A DNA stretch of 64,000 nucleotides from Lachnospiraceae bacterium (GTDB lineage Bacteria; Bacillota; Clostridia; Lachnospirales; Lachnospiraceae), in assembly GCA_015258065.1 (NCBI GenBank), contig JABZIZ010000013.1, positions 11,153 through 75,152 of the forward strand, written 5' to 3'. Each line of letters starts with the position of its first letter. Positions within the stretch are counted from its first letter, which is position 1. The translations under genes were made by a program, and so were the position numbers. Below are positions 9,051 to 17,494 of this stretch, piece after piece. The notes under the pieces are model-generated. The model did no database searches, had not been told where the DNA came from, and saw only the letters and a list, made by a program, of their open reading frames with translations.

Positions 9051-9398
9051 ATGTTCGAAAAAAATCAGGTGATCTATAGCGAGGGGATCGGTGTCTGCAA
9101 AGTCGCCGATACTCCTATGCTTTCTGCAGGAAAAAAGGAGGGAGTCCGGTATTATCTTCTTCGCTCGCTCCAGGACCAGAAGCGTACTTCCTATATTCCA
9201 GTTGACCATCATAACGTCACGCTAAGGGAGTTAATTTCTCCGGAGCAGGCAAAGGAAATGGACAGGACGTATGCCAGAAAGGATGAGGAGGAGGACAAAC
9301 TGCCGGCGCACAGGCGTTTTGAAGTCGAATATGTGCTCTCACACCTGGAGCAGAGTGAAGCGGAGAAAAAAGGCAGTCGCACCAAACGCAGGTCATAA
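9051..9398 (+). CDS. CarD-like RNA-polymerase-interacting protein
   Basis: A small cytoplasmic protein of 115 aa. Its N-terminal 65 residues match the CarD/TRCF RNA-polymerase-interacting domain: FEKNQVIYSEGIGVCKVADT, then RYYLLRSL and SYIPVDHHNVTLRELIS. Known CarD proteins bind the polymerase beta subunit and stabilise open complexes. The remainder is a charged helical tail ending in KKGSRTKRRS that could contact DNA; it is shorter than the helical domain of mycobacterial CarD. An AGGAGCAGGTC stretch precedes the ATG. The next gene, a DUF815 ATPase, follows after 12 bp and is probably co-transcribed. Confidence 0.82.
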   Translation: MFEKNQVIYSEGIGVCKVADTPMLSAGKKEGVRYYLLRSLQDQKRTSYIPVDHHNVTLRELISPEQAKEMDRTYARKDEEEDKLPAHRRFEVEYVLSHLEQSEAEKKGSRTKRRS

Positions 9399-9410
9399 AG
9401 GGGGAAGGTC

Positions 9411-10895
9411 TTGGATTCTTACGTATCCAAATTGATTATTTTTCGAGCTGTCGGAGAGGATTCTATCCTGTTTCGTCTGGCGGATATTTGCAGGCGTTTT
9501 CAGGCCGGATCCTTAAAACATCCGGCAGAAGGTTTAGACCGGCAAGTCGGAGGCTTAGGTGATCCGGCAGGAGGCTTAGACCATCCGGCAGGAGGCTTAG
9601 ACCATCAGGCCGGAGGCATAGATGATCCGGCAGGAAGCTTGAAATCACAGGCCAGGGAGTGGGAAAGAGAAAGGCAGGCGCTTCGGACAGAAGTGCTGGT
9701 GCAGGTGAATCGTCTCCTGGATCTTGCGACCAGATACGGCTTCAATGACAACCTCTGGCATAATTACCTGGCTTTTTTGCTGGCGACGACAGAGACGCCT
9801 TTTACCCTCGTATCGGAGAGGGTGGGAGAAAACAAGGGGAGTGTGAATCAGTTTTTCAAAAACGATCTGGAAGTGTTTCACGCTCTTTTTCACTACGATT
9901 TTACAGAGATCGAAGAGGGACTGGGGCTCACCTGCTTCCGTGTCCTTACCCATTTTCAGGCCATTCCCAAAAAGGAACAGATTTATAATAAGAATGTCTC
10001 CGAAAAGGTGTTGCAATTATCCGGACAGTTGGAAGAGGCAAAGGATGCGGAAGAAATGTTTCCGATTGTGACCGCCTTCTACAAACGGTACGGGGTCGGA
10101 GAGTTTGGACTGAACAAGGCCTTTCGGATTAGCGATCGCCCGGAGGAGGACGGGGCGTTGATTTTGCCGATTCGGAGCACCGGGGAAATGACCCTGGATG
10201 ATCTGATCGGTTATGAAGCGCAAAAGAAAAAGCTGATCGAAAACACCGAGGCTTTTGTAGAGGGGAGGAGTGCGAATAACGTTCTCCTTTACGGAGACGC
10301 CGGGACGGGGAAGTCCACCAGCATCAAGGCCATCCTGAACGCCTACTACGACAGGGGGCTGCGGATGATTGAGATCTATAAACATCAATGCAGAGACCTT
10401 TCCCGTGTGATCGAAAAAATCAGGAATCGCAATTATCGATTCATCATCTACATGGATGATCTCTCATTTGAGGAGCATGAACTGGAATATAAATATTTGA
10501 AGGCGGTGATTGAGGGCGGTCTGGAACCGCGACCGGAAAATGTTCTGATTTATGCCACTTCCAACCGTAGGCATTTGATCAAAGAAACCTGGTCGGACCG
10601 CACGGACAGAAGCGATGACGAGCTGCACCGCAGCGATACGGTGCAGGAGAAGCTCTCCCTGGCTGCCCGCTTCGGTCTTACGATTGGGTATTTCAGACCG
10701 GACCAGGAGCAGTATTTTGAAATCGTCACCGGACTTGCCGCCAAAAAGCCGGAGCTTCAGCTCTCCAGAGAGGAGCTGATTGCAAAAGCGCGGGTCTGGG
10801 AGCTCAACCACGGAGGTTTTTCCGGAAGAGCGGCGCAGCAGCTGATCGACGATCTTTCCGGAAAGTGTGGACAAAGAGCGGAAGAGCGGCTCTAA
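9411..10895 (+). CDS. DUF815-type AAA ATPase with an internal heptad-codon repeat
   Basis: A P-loop ATPase of 494 aa. A TTG start at 9411 follows GGGGGAAGG. The Walker A motif is LLYGDAGTGKSTS near residue 300; FIIYMDDLSFEE fits Walker B; VLIYATSNRRHL resembles sensor 1. The C-terminal half matches the DUF815 family of AAA proteins, function unknown. Residues about 40-81 are an insertion of six 7-residue repeats of GGLDHPA type encoded by a 21-bp minisatellite; this probably forms a flexible loop. It lies 12 bp after the CarD-like gene and before pncB. Confidence 0.85.
   Translation: MDSYVSKLIIFRAVGEDSILFRLADICRRFQAGSLKHPAEGLDRQVGGLGDPAGGLDHPAGGLDHQAGGIDDPAGSLKSQAREWERERQALRTEVLVQVNRLLDLATRYGFNDNLWHNYLAFLLATTETPFTLVSERVGENKGSVNQFFKNDLEVFHALFHYDFTEIEEGLGLTCFRVLTHFQAIPKKEQIYNKNVSEKVLQLSGQLEEAKDAEEMFPIVTAFYKRYGVGEFGLNKAFRISDRPEEDGALILPIRSTGEMTLDDLIGYEAQKKKLIENTEAFVEGRSANNVLLYGDAGTGKSTSIKAILNAYYDRGLRMIEIYKHQCRDLSRVIEKIRNRNYRFIIYMDDLSFEEHELEYKYLKAVIEGGLEPRPENVLIYATSNRRHLIKETWSDRTDRSDDELHRSDTVQEKLSLAARFGLTIGYFRPDQEQYFEIVTGLAAKKPELQLSREELIAKARVWELNHGGFSGRAAQQLIDDLSGKCGQRAEERL
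9529..9654 (+). repeat. In-frame 21-bp minisatellite inside the DUF815 gene
   Basis: Six tandem units of 21 bp, core GAGGCTTAGACCATCCGGCA, at 9550, 9571, 9592 and 9613, with degenerate units at both ends. The reading frame is kept because 21 is a multiple of three, giving a 7-residue protein repeat. Confidence 0.92.
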
Positions 10896-11061
10896 GGAAA
10901 GAGAAGAGGGATATAAGCAAAGTTCTAAGATAAGAGAAGAGGGATGTAAGCAAAGCTCTAAGGTAAGAGAAGAGGATGTGATCGGAACACCGAAGGAAAC
11001 GCCAAAGGCGTTTCCTAAGCAGGGGAAGTGCCGCACAAACAGCGGCAGAAAGCAGGATGAA
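10896..11061 (+). repeat. 33-bp tandem repeat in the pncB leader
   Basis: The non-coding spacer between the ATPase gene and pncB carries 2.4 copies of a 33-bp unit containing AGAGAAGAGGGATRTAAGCA (about 10900-10978). The pncB frame is open across it, giving an 11-residue repeat of REEGYKQSSKI type, but no good start precedes it, so I treat it as untranslated. Confidence 0.75.
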
Positions 11062-12543
11062 ATGGACAGACAGAATCTCACACTTTTGACCGACCTGTAT
11101 GAACTCACCATGATGCAGGGGTACTATCGCAACGCACACCGGAATGCAACGGTGGTCTTCGATGCTTTTTTTCGAAACAATCCGTTTGGCGGCGGCTATT
11201 CCATTATGGGAGGGGTGGAACAGCTGATCGAGTATATCAGAGAACTGCATTTCGGTGCGGAGGACATTCGCTACCTGAGTTCTCTGGGAATCTTTGGGAA
11301 AGATTTCCTGGACTATCTGCATGACTTTCATTTTACCGGAGATATTTATGCTGTACCGGAAGGCAGCGTCATCTTCCCGAGAGAGCCGTTAGTCAAGGTG
11401 GTTGCGCCGATTATGGAAGCGCAGCTGGTGGAAACCGCGATTCTGAACATCATCAATCACCAGTCCCTGATTGCCACGAAGGCGGCCAGAGTTTGCTATG
11501 CGGCGAAGGGAGACGGGGTGCTGGAATTCGGTCTGCGCAGGGCGCAGGGACCGGATGCGGGAACCTACGGGGCAAGAGCCGCCATCATCGGTGGCTGTGT
11601 GGCGACCAGCAACGTCCTCTGCGGAGAGCTGTTCGATGTGCCGGTGGCAGGAACGCATGCACACAGCTGGGTGATGAGTTTCCCTGATGAATATACCGCC
11701 TTCAAGGCCTATGCGGACATCTATCCGGATGCCTGCATCCTGTTGGTGGACACCTATGATACGCTGGAGAGCGGGGTTCCGAATGCCATCCGTGTCTTTC
11801 AGGAAATGAAGAAGAACGGGGTGAAGTCCAAGCATTTCGGGATTCGTCTGGATTCCGGGGATCTGGCCTATCTGTCCAAGAAGGCAAGGAAGATGTTAGA
11901 TGATGCGGGCTTCCCGGATGCGATTATCTCCGCATCCAATGACCTGGATGAAAACCTGATTCTGTCTCTGAAGGCGCAGGGAGCGGCGATCACCTCCTGG
12001 GGGGTGGGGACTCACTTGATTACGGCAAAAGACAATCCTTCCTTTGGTGGCGTTTATAAGCTGGCAGCGATCCAGGGGCAGGACGGGAAATTCCTTCCGA
12101 AGATTAAACTGTCGGAAAACACCGAGAAGATTACCAATCCCGGCGATAAGAAGATTTACCGGGTTTATGAGAAAGCAACCCACAAAATCAAGGCAGACCT
12201 GATCTGCCTGAACGAAGAGACTTTCAGCGAAGACAAAACGCTCCTGCTCTTTGATCCGCAGGAACCCTGGAAAAAAACGAAGATGCATCCGGGAGAATTT
12301 GAATTGAGGGAGCTCTTGGTGCCGCTGTTTCAAAAGGGCGCCTGCTGCTATACCTCTCCCCGCGTCATGGATATCCGTGCCTATTGCAACAAGGAGAAGG
12401 AGAGCCTCTGGGAGGAAACCAGGCGTCTGGTGAACCCGCATCAAATTTATGTGGACCTTTCGAAAAAGCTCTATGACACGAAGATTGATCTCTTATCCAG
12501 TTTGAGTCAGGTGGACGCAGACGCGGAGAATATAGAGAATTAG
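11062..12543 (+). CDS. pncB: Nicotinate phosphoribosyltransferase
   Basis: Converts nicotinate and PRPP to nicotinate mononucleotide in NAD salvage; cytoplasmic. The ATG at 11062 follows AGGAT and gives 493 aa, normal for the Firmicute-type enzyme, with the family start NLTLLTDLYELTMMQGYY. Further motifs: FGLRRAQGPDAG, GTHAHSWVMSF (phosphoribosylation histidine region), FGIRLDSGDLAYLSKKAR and ISASNDLDE. The frame is open for 65 codons upstream, but that part is low-complexity repeat. The next gene is convergent after only 27 bp. Confidence 0.95.
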   Translation: MDRQNLTLLTDLYELTMMQGYYRNAHRNATVVFDAFFRNNPFGGGYSIMGGVEQLIEYIRELHFGAEDIRYLSSLGIFGKDFLDYLHDFHFTGDIYAVPEGSVIFPREPLVKVVAPIMEAQLVETAILNIINHQSLIATKAARVCYAAKGDGVLEFGLRRAQGPDAGTYGARAAIIGGCVATSNVLCGELFDVPVAGTHAHSWVMSFPDEYTAFKAYADIYPDACILLVDTYDTLESGVPNAIRVFQEMKKNGVKSKHFGIRLDSGDLAYLSKKARKMLDDAGFPDAIISASNDLDENLILSLKAQGAAITSWGVGTHLITAKDNPSFGGVYKLAAIQGQDGKFLPKIKLSENTEKITNPGDKKIYRVYEKATHKIKADLICLNEETFSEDKTLLLFDPQEPWKKTKMHPGEFELRELLVPLFQKGACCYTSPRVMDIRAYCNKEKESLWEETRRLVNPHQIYVDLSKKLYDTKIDLLSSLSQVDADAENIEN

Positions 12544-12570
12544 GAAAGAGAAGGGGCAGGAGGGGCAAAG

Positions 12571-13323
12571 CTATTTTTTCGCCTTCTTCTCGCCCCAGAT
12601 TTTGAAGTAATTCGTATCGCCGATGTTGACCGTGATGGTGCCGAGACGGACTTTCTTCAGGAGTTCCTCATTATAAACGACCTTATGCTTCGGAAGGATT
12701 TCGTTCTGGAAAAAGTCTCCGTTTCCGCCCATCAGTTCACCGGTGTTACCGAAATAGTTGGAAAAATCGGCGGTTTTGGCATATTCCTTGGCAAAACGGG
12801 CCGCCAGAGTGCTCCTTTTCTTGACTTGTAAAATCAGACCGGGCGTGAGTCCGGTGGCGTTCCACTGCTCGGGGGTGATCATGGTACAGATGCGGTCCGC
12901 CCTATTCTTGGCATGGTTGAGATCTACGATCCCGCTTTCCATGCCGGAGGACTCTGCCATTTCCGCATAGATATAGTCCGCTGCAGCGTTGTTTAATGCG
13001 ATTTTCTGTGCGTAGTCATAAAGAAAGGTGGATTTTTCACCGACGGAAAAATGGGTGTTCCAGTACTGGGTCAGATTCTTCGGATTGTAGGCATAAGCCT
13101 GTCTTTGAAAGAAGGCCTCCACTTCAAAGATATAGCAGCCGAATTCCCGCAGGGTGACTGGTTTTTCGTCGATCGTCATCACGGGGTCCCCCAAGTGGTC
13201 GGCATAGACGAAGGAAACATTCTGCAAGCGGTATTTGCGGTAACTGGAAGCGCACAGAGCAAGCAGGACAAGGAAAATCCCGATAAAAAACCGGAAATGA
13301 AATGTTCGGTTGCCTTTTTTCAT
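12571..13323 (-). CDS. Membrane-anchored SurA/PrsA-N-like protein, no PPIase domain
   Basis: About 250 aa from the ATG at 13323 (GGGAG ten bases upstream; a TTG at 13347 would add eight residues). An N-terminal membrane segment FFIGIFLVLLALCAS anchors it outside the cell. The region DEKPVTLREFGCYIFEVEAFF, then YWNTHF and a helical stretch, resembles the SurA/PrsA N-terminal chaperone fold common in clostridial foldases, but no parvulin domain follows. Homology is by pattern only. It lies convergent to pncB and upstream of no other gene of its kind. Function unknown; an extracytoplasmic chaperone-like role is a guess. Confidence 0.65.
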   Translation of the reverse strand: MKKGNRTFHFRFFIGIFLVLLALCASSYRKYRLQNVSFVYADHLGDPVMTIDEKPVTLREFGCYIFEVEAFFQRQAYAYNPKNLTQYWNTHFSVGEKSTFLYDYAQKIALNNAAADYIYAEMAESSGMESGIVDLNHAKNRADRICTMITPEQWNATGLTPGLILQVKKRSTLAARFAKEYAKTADFSNYFGNTGELMGGNGDFFQNEILPKHKVVYNEELLKKVRLGTITVNIGDTNYFKIWGEKKAKK

Positions 13324-13392
13324 TGCACTGTCGCTCCCAGCCGACAAGGTTGATGATCCGCAGGTATGACAGGTGCGGATCCTTTTTTGCTT

Positions 13393-14718
13393 TTATTTGC
13401 GTTCTTCTTCCGCCGCGTTTCCTGCAGCAGCGACCTGAATGCCGGACAGCCGGATGCAGGCGGGAATTTCCAGGTGGTTGATCCTTACTCGCTCTTTGGT
13501 CATAAGCATCGAAGCAGCCAGATCTCTCATCGTCCCTCCGACGCTGCCGCCGGATACAGAGATCACCTTACCGTCATGATGCCAGTATCCCAGACGGATT
13601 TCTCCTGCGATATCTCCATTCATCGGGGAGACCTGGAAGTCGGAAAAATCCAGAACCTCCAAATAATCGCCCGCACGCAGTTCCTCTTCACCGGCCGTGC
13701 CGCCATCGATCCGGTAGTTTCCGGGGAGGAAGGTATTCTCCTCTTTCAGGTACTGGGAGAACTGCCGGTGACCGAGGGAGGTTTTTAACATACCGTTCTC
13801 AATGATCACCTGATCCCTGCGAAGCGCTCCCTCCTCATCGAAGCGGCAATTCTTGCTGGAATTGGGAAGATAGCGCAGGGCAGTGAGGTTGAGGGCGGGA
13901 GACCCCACTTCTCCTCCGATTTGCCAATCGGAGTATTTCATATAGCGAAGGTCGGTGGTGGACCGCCAAATGAAATAGTCCAAAACCTCCGCCGCATTTT
14001 TACCACTCAGGACGAGGTCACAGGCGGGGAGGGCTGGTGTCTGCACGGCGGACAGTTTGTCTTTTCCCGCCTGCAGCGCCTTTGTAAGCTCCGCTTTTAA
14101 ATAAGCGCTGTCACAGGTCCCCGAGTGATACATCCGGTAGAGCTCAATTTCATGCCCCTCTTTTCTGGCATTCAGGATCACTTCCAGAGAGGAGTCGAAA
14201 GAATCGTCCGTCACATCGATGCCCTCCGAATTCAGGAAGTGCACCTTGTTGCGGTTGACGAAAATCTCATAGGAGTTGACATCCTCATTCGCCGTTTCCG
14301 GAAGATCCTGCATCAGAGTAAGGAAATCCTTCGCCACTTCGGAGAGATCGGTCTTCGGATCGGCATCTTCCACTTCTCCAATTGGTTTATCGACCGTTTT
14401 ACCGGGAGAATTCAGAGTAAAATACGGATTTTTTACATAGGAAGCATAAGACAAGAGTTTCTCCAGTTCTGTCCGGATCTCCTCCGGGGTCAGGGTGGGT
14501 GCAATCTCTCCTTCCGCTCTTCCAATCGATGCGCCATCTTCTAAGGCGGTATAAACGACGACATGGATGTGTTCCACCTCTTTGACCCGGTTCTGGTCCA
14601 ACCGGTGTCTTACAAAATAAAACTCCCATCCCTCCGTGTAGGTATCTCTGACTTCATAGGCGCAGAGCCGCCCCTCTTTCTTCATCTCTTTTAATATCTG
14701 TAAAATACTGTCTTTCAT
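13393..14718 (-). CDS. TldE/PmbA-like subunit of the TldD/TldE protease
   Basis: About 441 aa. The ATG at 14718 is preceded by a perfect AGGAGG; the upstream extension to 14766 is rejected. It shows the PmbA_TldD fold, including the RDQVIIENGMLKTSLGHRQF and SVSGGSVGGTMRDLAASM pieces, but lacks the HExxxH zinc site, as TldE subunits do. In E. coli TldD and TldE form a heterodimer that degrades CcdA and processes microcin B17. The TldD gene lies 135 bp upstream on the same strand, so the two probably make one complex. The peptide substrate here is unknown. Confidence 0.88.
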   Translation of the reverse strand: MKDSILQILKEMKKEGRLCAYEVRDTYTEGWEFYFVRHRLDQNRVKEVEHIHVVVYTALEDGASIGRAEGEIAPTLTPEEIRTELEKLLSYASYVKNPYFTLNSPGKTVDKPIGEVEDADPKTDLSEVAKDFLTLMQDLPETANEDVNSYEIFVNRNKVHFLNSEGIDVTDDSFDSSLEVILNARKEGHEIELYRMYHSGTCDSAYLKAELTKALQAGKDKLSAVQTPALPACDLVLSGKNAAEVLDYFIWRSTTDLRYMKYSDWQIGGEVGSPALNLTALRYLPNSSKNCRFDEEGALRRDQVIIENGMLKTSLGHRQFSQYLKEENTFLPGNYRIDGGTAGEEELRAGDYLEVLDFSDFQVSPMNGDIAGEIRLGYWHHDGKVISVSGGSVGGTMRDLAASMLMTKERVRINHLEIPACIRLSGIQVAAAGNAAEEERK

Positions 14719-14788
14719 TTTTCCTCCTGATATCGGCTTGTAAAAAAAGTTGGATAGGAATGCCAAATTGATTGCCGCTCCGGTTCAT

Positions 14789-14840
14789 CTTGAAAATGAA
14801 ACTTGAAAACGAAACTTGAAATCGGAACTTGAAAACGGAA
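14789..14840 (-). repeat. 13-bp x4 tandem repeat between tldD and tldE
   Basis: Four adjacent 13-bp units on the plus strand: CTTGAAAATGAAA, CTTGAAAACGAAA, CTTGAAATCGGAA, CTTGAAAACGGAA. They fill the tldD-tldE spacer; no promoter is visible within them. Confidence 0.9.
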
Positions 14841-14853
14841 CAAGCGCAGCGGA

Positions 14854-16338
14854 TCAGCCAAGGACCGCACGGGCCTTCAAATAGGGACCGCCGTCCGAGA
14901 CTTTGACAAACTCCTTATATCCCTTCCCGCAGTAACCGGTGCCGAAGCTTTCGCGGTCGGTGGAGACCATAGAGACGGAGCCAAGGAGATCGGGGACATA
15001 ACCGGTCATGACCACCGGCGTGACGATTTTGCCGGTCAGTTTTCCGTCTTTGATTTCCAGACCTCTTTCCACGATGCACTGGATGCCCCAGTGTTTCGGG
15101 TCTTCCATGCCGGATTGCATCCCCTGGAGCAGATAGCCGTATTGGACGGAAGAAATCATTTCTTCCAGACTGCTGGTTCCCGAATCAAAGAGGGTATTGG
15201 TCATGCGCGTATAGACCTTGTGCTCGAAGTTCTCCCGCTTTCCGTTGCCGGTGGGGACGGATTGCAGGCGCAGTGCCGAGAGGGCGTCGCAGATTCCGGT
15301 TTTCAGAATGCCGTGGTCGATTTCCGTCACATCTCCTGCCAACGTGCCTTCGTCGTCAAAAGCATAGCTTGCCACATCGGTGGTGCAGAGGGCGCCCTCA
15401 TGCATGGTGACCAGATCGGAGCCGACCCGTTCGCCGATATAGGAGGCGCCAAGCGCCCGGTCCTTGACGAACATATCCATCTCCACCCCATGTCCGAAGG
15501 CTTCGTGTGCAATCAGGCCGGAAACCTCGGGCGTGGTAATGATGTCATATTCTCCCGGAACCACACGAGAAGCATCTAACATTTTCAGCGTATCTTCTAC
15601 GTACTCCTTTATTTTGCCGGGGATCTCATCGAAAAGTTCCGGTCCCCTTCTGTCGGAGAGCCCGCGGAAGGCCATCTCGGTGCGTCCGTTCCTGGAAACA
15701 ATCGGCAGAACCGAAATTTCGGAATACACATAACTCTGTCTAAGGTCACGATGAACGGAGAGGAACATTTTGTTGACATGGGTAGACTGCGCACGAATCC
15801 GGCAGTCAATCACCTCTTTGGACAGCGCCATTCCGCTGTCACAGGCCTTTTGCAGCATGGCTACGATCTTGTCCATCGGCGCTTCTTCGGGTAACAGTGC
15901 GGTCTCCATTTCGGCGAACAGTTCTGCGGGTTCATCCGGAAGGATCTCCGTTTCGTAGACCTGTGTGCGCGTGGCCTTCAGGACTGCCAGCTGTCTGTTC
16001 AGTGCTTCCCGCAGCGTAGCAGCAAGGGCAGTCGGATCGGCTTCCTCTCCACTGGAGGAAGAGGCGGTGGGGTCTTCGACTTCTTTCGTACCGGAAGGAA
16101 GCTGAAAAGCATACTCGCTGTACAGACCGTCTTTGCGTACCCGGACGACGTTCCCTCTCTCGGTCATGATGGTCTCTGTGGCAATCGATTTGGTGTGGGG
16201 AGAGAGGCTGATTGCAAAGCCGGGGGAATCGGTTGCAAGGATGGATACATAATCAAAATCCTCCGAAAGCAGCCGGATCAGTTTTTTGAGTGGCTCCGCC
16301 TGTCTGGTTAAATAGGTTGAAAAAGGTGCTTTCATCAT
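14854..16338 (-). CDS. tldD: Zinc protease TldD
   Basis: About 494 aa from ATG 16338, 4 nt after AAGGAG (a second ATG follows directly); the longer upstream frame has no ribosome site. The catalytic motif is HEAFGHGVEMD, with His278, Glu279 and His283, the zinc ligands and base typical of TldD. Other family segments are DRALGASYIGERVGS, DDEGTLAGD and MTNTLFDSGTSSLEEM. It partners with the TldE-like protein encoded next. In other bacteria TldD/TldE trims ribosomally made peptides or degrades unfolded peptides; no precursor peptide gene was recognised nearby. Confidence 0.93.
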   Translation of the reverse strand: MMKAPFSTYLTRQAEPLKKLIRLLSEDFDYVSILATDSPGFAISLSPHTKSIATETIMTERGNVVRVRKDGLYSEYAFQLPSGTKEVEDPTASSSSGEEADPTALAATLREALNRQLAVLKATRTQVYETEILPDEPAELFAEMETALLPEEAPMDKIVAMLQKACDSGMALSKEVIDCRIRAQSTHVNKMFLSVHRDLRQSYVYSEISVLPIVSRNGRTEMAFRGLSDRRGPELFDEIPGKIKEYVEDTLKMLDASRVVPGEYDIITTPEVSGLIAHEAFGHGVEMDMFVKDRALGASYIGERVGSDLVTMHEGALCTTDVASYAFDDEGTLAGDVTEIDHGILKTGICDALSALRLQSVPTGNGKRENFEHKVYTRMTNTLFDSGTSSLEEMISSVQYGYLLQGMQSGMEDPKHWGIQCIVERGLEIKDGKLTGKIVTPVVMTGYVPDLLGSVSMVSTDRESFGTGYCGKGYKEFVKVSDGGPYLKARAVLG

Positions 16339-16396
16339 TGTTCTCCTTCTATGTTTGATGATGGAAAAGGTTTGTAAAGGTACAATCAATTTAAAA

Positions 16397-17461
16397 TCAC
16401 TCCAGACCGGTAAAATCAAAGGCCGGAATGAAGGTTTCCTGAGCGGTATCCCCCTCCTGGATAAAGGCATTTTCCACGCCGAGGGAGAGGGCAAAATCCA
16501 CGATCTCTTCATAATCTCGCTCCGGGAGTTTTCTAAGGAGCTCCGGGTACTGCTTTTGCACGGAGGAGAGAGAAGGCATCGGGGTGTATTGGTTCATGAT
16601 GCTGAGATAGATCTGATCCCCGAAGGTTTCATAGAGATAGCGAATGACCCTTTTGCTATCTTCTTTGTTTCCGGGGAGGCAAAGGTGCCTGACAATCACG
16701 CCCCTTCGCATCAGAGGACCCTCGTAGGAAGTCAGATCGTTATACGCTTTGGCGGTCAGAAATCTCTCGTTGCCGGCGCTTTCCTGATCAGGGCGCCTCT
16801 CTTGTCTGTCTGTGAAAAGAGGGGGACCCGTCTGCCTCACCATTTCCTGAAGCGCCTCCTTGCAATAGGCAAAATAGTCCCCGGCGCCGGAATACTTCTT
16901 AGAAAGGAGGGGGGAGACATATTTGCAGTCCGGGAGATAGATATCGATAAGCCCCTCCAGTTTTTGGAGCGATTCCACGGTTTCATAGCCGCTGGTATTG
17001 TAGACAATGGGGATCCCAAGCCCCTGCGTTCTGGCAAGGTTCAAGGCGGAAATGACCTGCGGCAGGAAGTGTATAGCGGTGACGAGGTTGATGTTGTGCG
17101 CCCCTTCCTCTTGCAGACGCAGGAAGATGTCGGACAGCTGCCCGGCGCGCAGAGGCTTCTGCGCTCTTCCGGTGGAGATTTCTCTGTTCTGGCAAAAAAC
17201 GCAGCGTAAGTTGCAACCGGAGAAAAACACGGCTCCGCTTCCTTTTGTCCCGGAGATACAGGGTTCTTCATAAAAATGCAAAGCCGCTCTGGCGGCCTGG
17301 ATCTCGCTACCCTCATTGCAAAAGCCCCTCTCGTCCGAGAGACGGTCGACACCGCAAAAACGGGGGCAAAGCATGCAGTGTTGCAGGTCGAATGGATCTA
17401 AAAGTTGTTCGTCCAAACCGAATTCACCCAAATGTAATTCACCTAAATGTAATTCATCCAA
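16397..17461 (-). CDS. PflX-like radical SAM protein
   Basis: A radical SAM enzyme of 354 aa. The SAM cluster is GCNLRCVFC (Cys83, Cys87, Cys90). An N-terminal cysteine group CMLCPRFCG and RGFC resembles PflX/PFL-activase-like proteins whose substrate is mostly unknown. The start is uncertain: the TTG at 17461 has no clear ribosome site and the first 18 residues (DELHLGELHLGEFGLDE) come from a 15-bp tandem repeat. An internal ATG at 17374 would remove Cys29. It lies 34 bp downstream of tadA on the same strand and may be its operon partner. Confidence 0.85.
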   Translation of the reverse strand: MDELHLGELHLGEFGLDEQLLDPFDLQHCMLCPRFCGVDRLSDERGFCNEGSEIQAARAALHFYEEPCISGTKGSGAVFFSGCNLRCVFCQNREISTGRAQKPLRAGQLSDIFLRLQEEGAHNINLVTAIHFLPQVISALNLARTQGLGIPIVYNTSGYETVESLQKLEGLIDIYLPDCKYVSPLLSKKYSGAGDYFAYCKEALQEMVRQTGPPLFTDRQERRPDQESAGNERFLTAKAYNDLTSYEGPLMRRGVIVRHLCLPGNKEDSKRVIRYLYETFGDQIYLSIMNQYTPMPSLSSVQKQYPELLRKLPERDYEEIVDFALSLGVENAFIQEGDTAQETFIPAFDFTGLE

Positions 17462-17480
17462 ATGTAATTCATCCGAAACG
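17406..17480 (-). repeat. 15-bp tandem repeat at the 5' end of the PflX-like gene
   Basis: About five units of 15 bp (plus-strand core AATTCACCCAAATGT) spanning 17406-17480. It overlaps the start region of the radical SAM gene and encodes a 5-residue repeat of DELHL/GELHL type. Confidence 0.9.
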
Positions 17481-17494
17481 CGCTTGTCCTACCC

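Noticed and set aside
10867..11061. A 65-residue N-terminal extension of PncB
   Set aside because: The residues come from a 33-bp repeat, family homology begins at the ATG at 11062 and an SD-like AGGAT is placed there.
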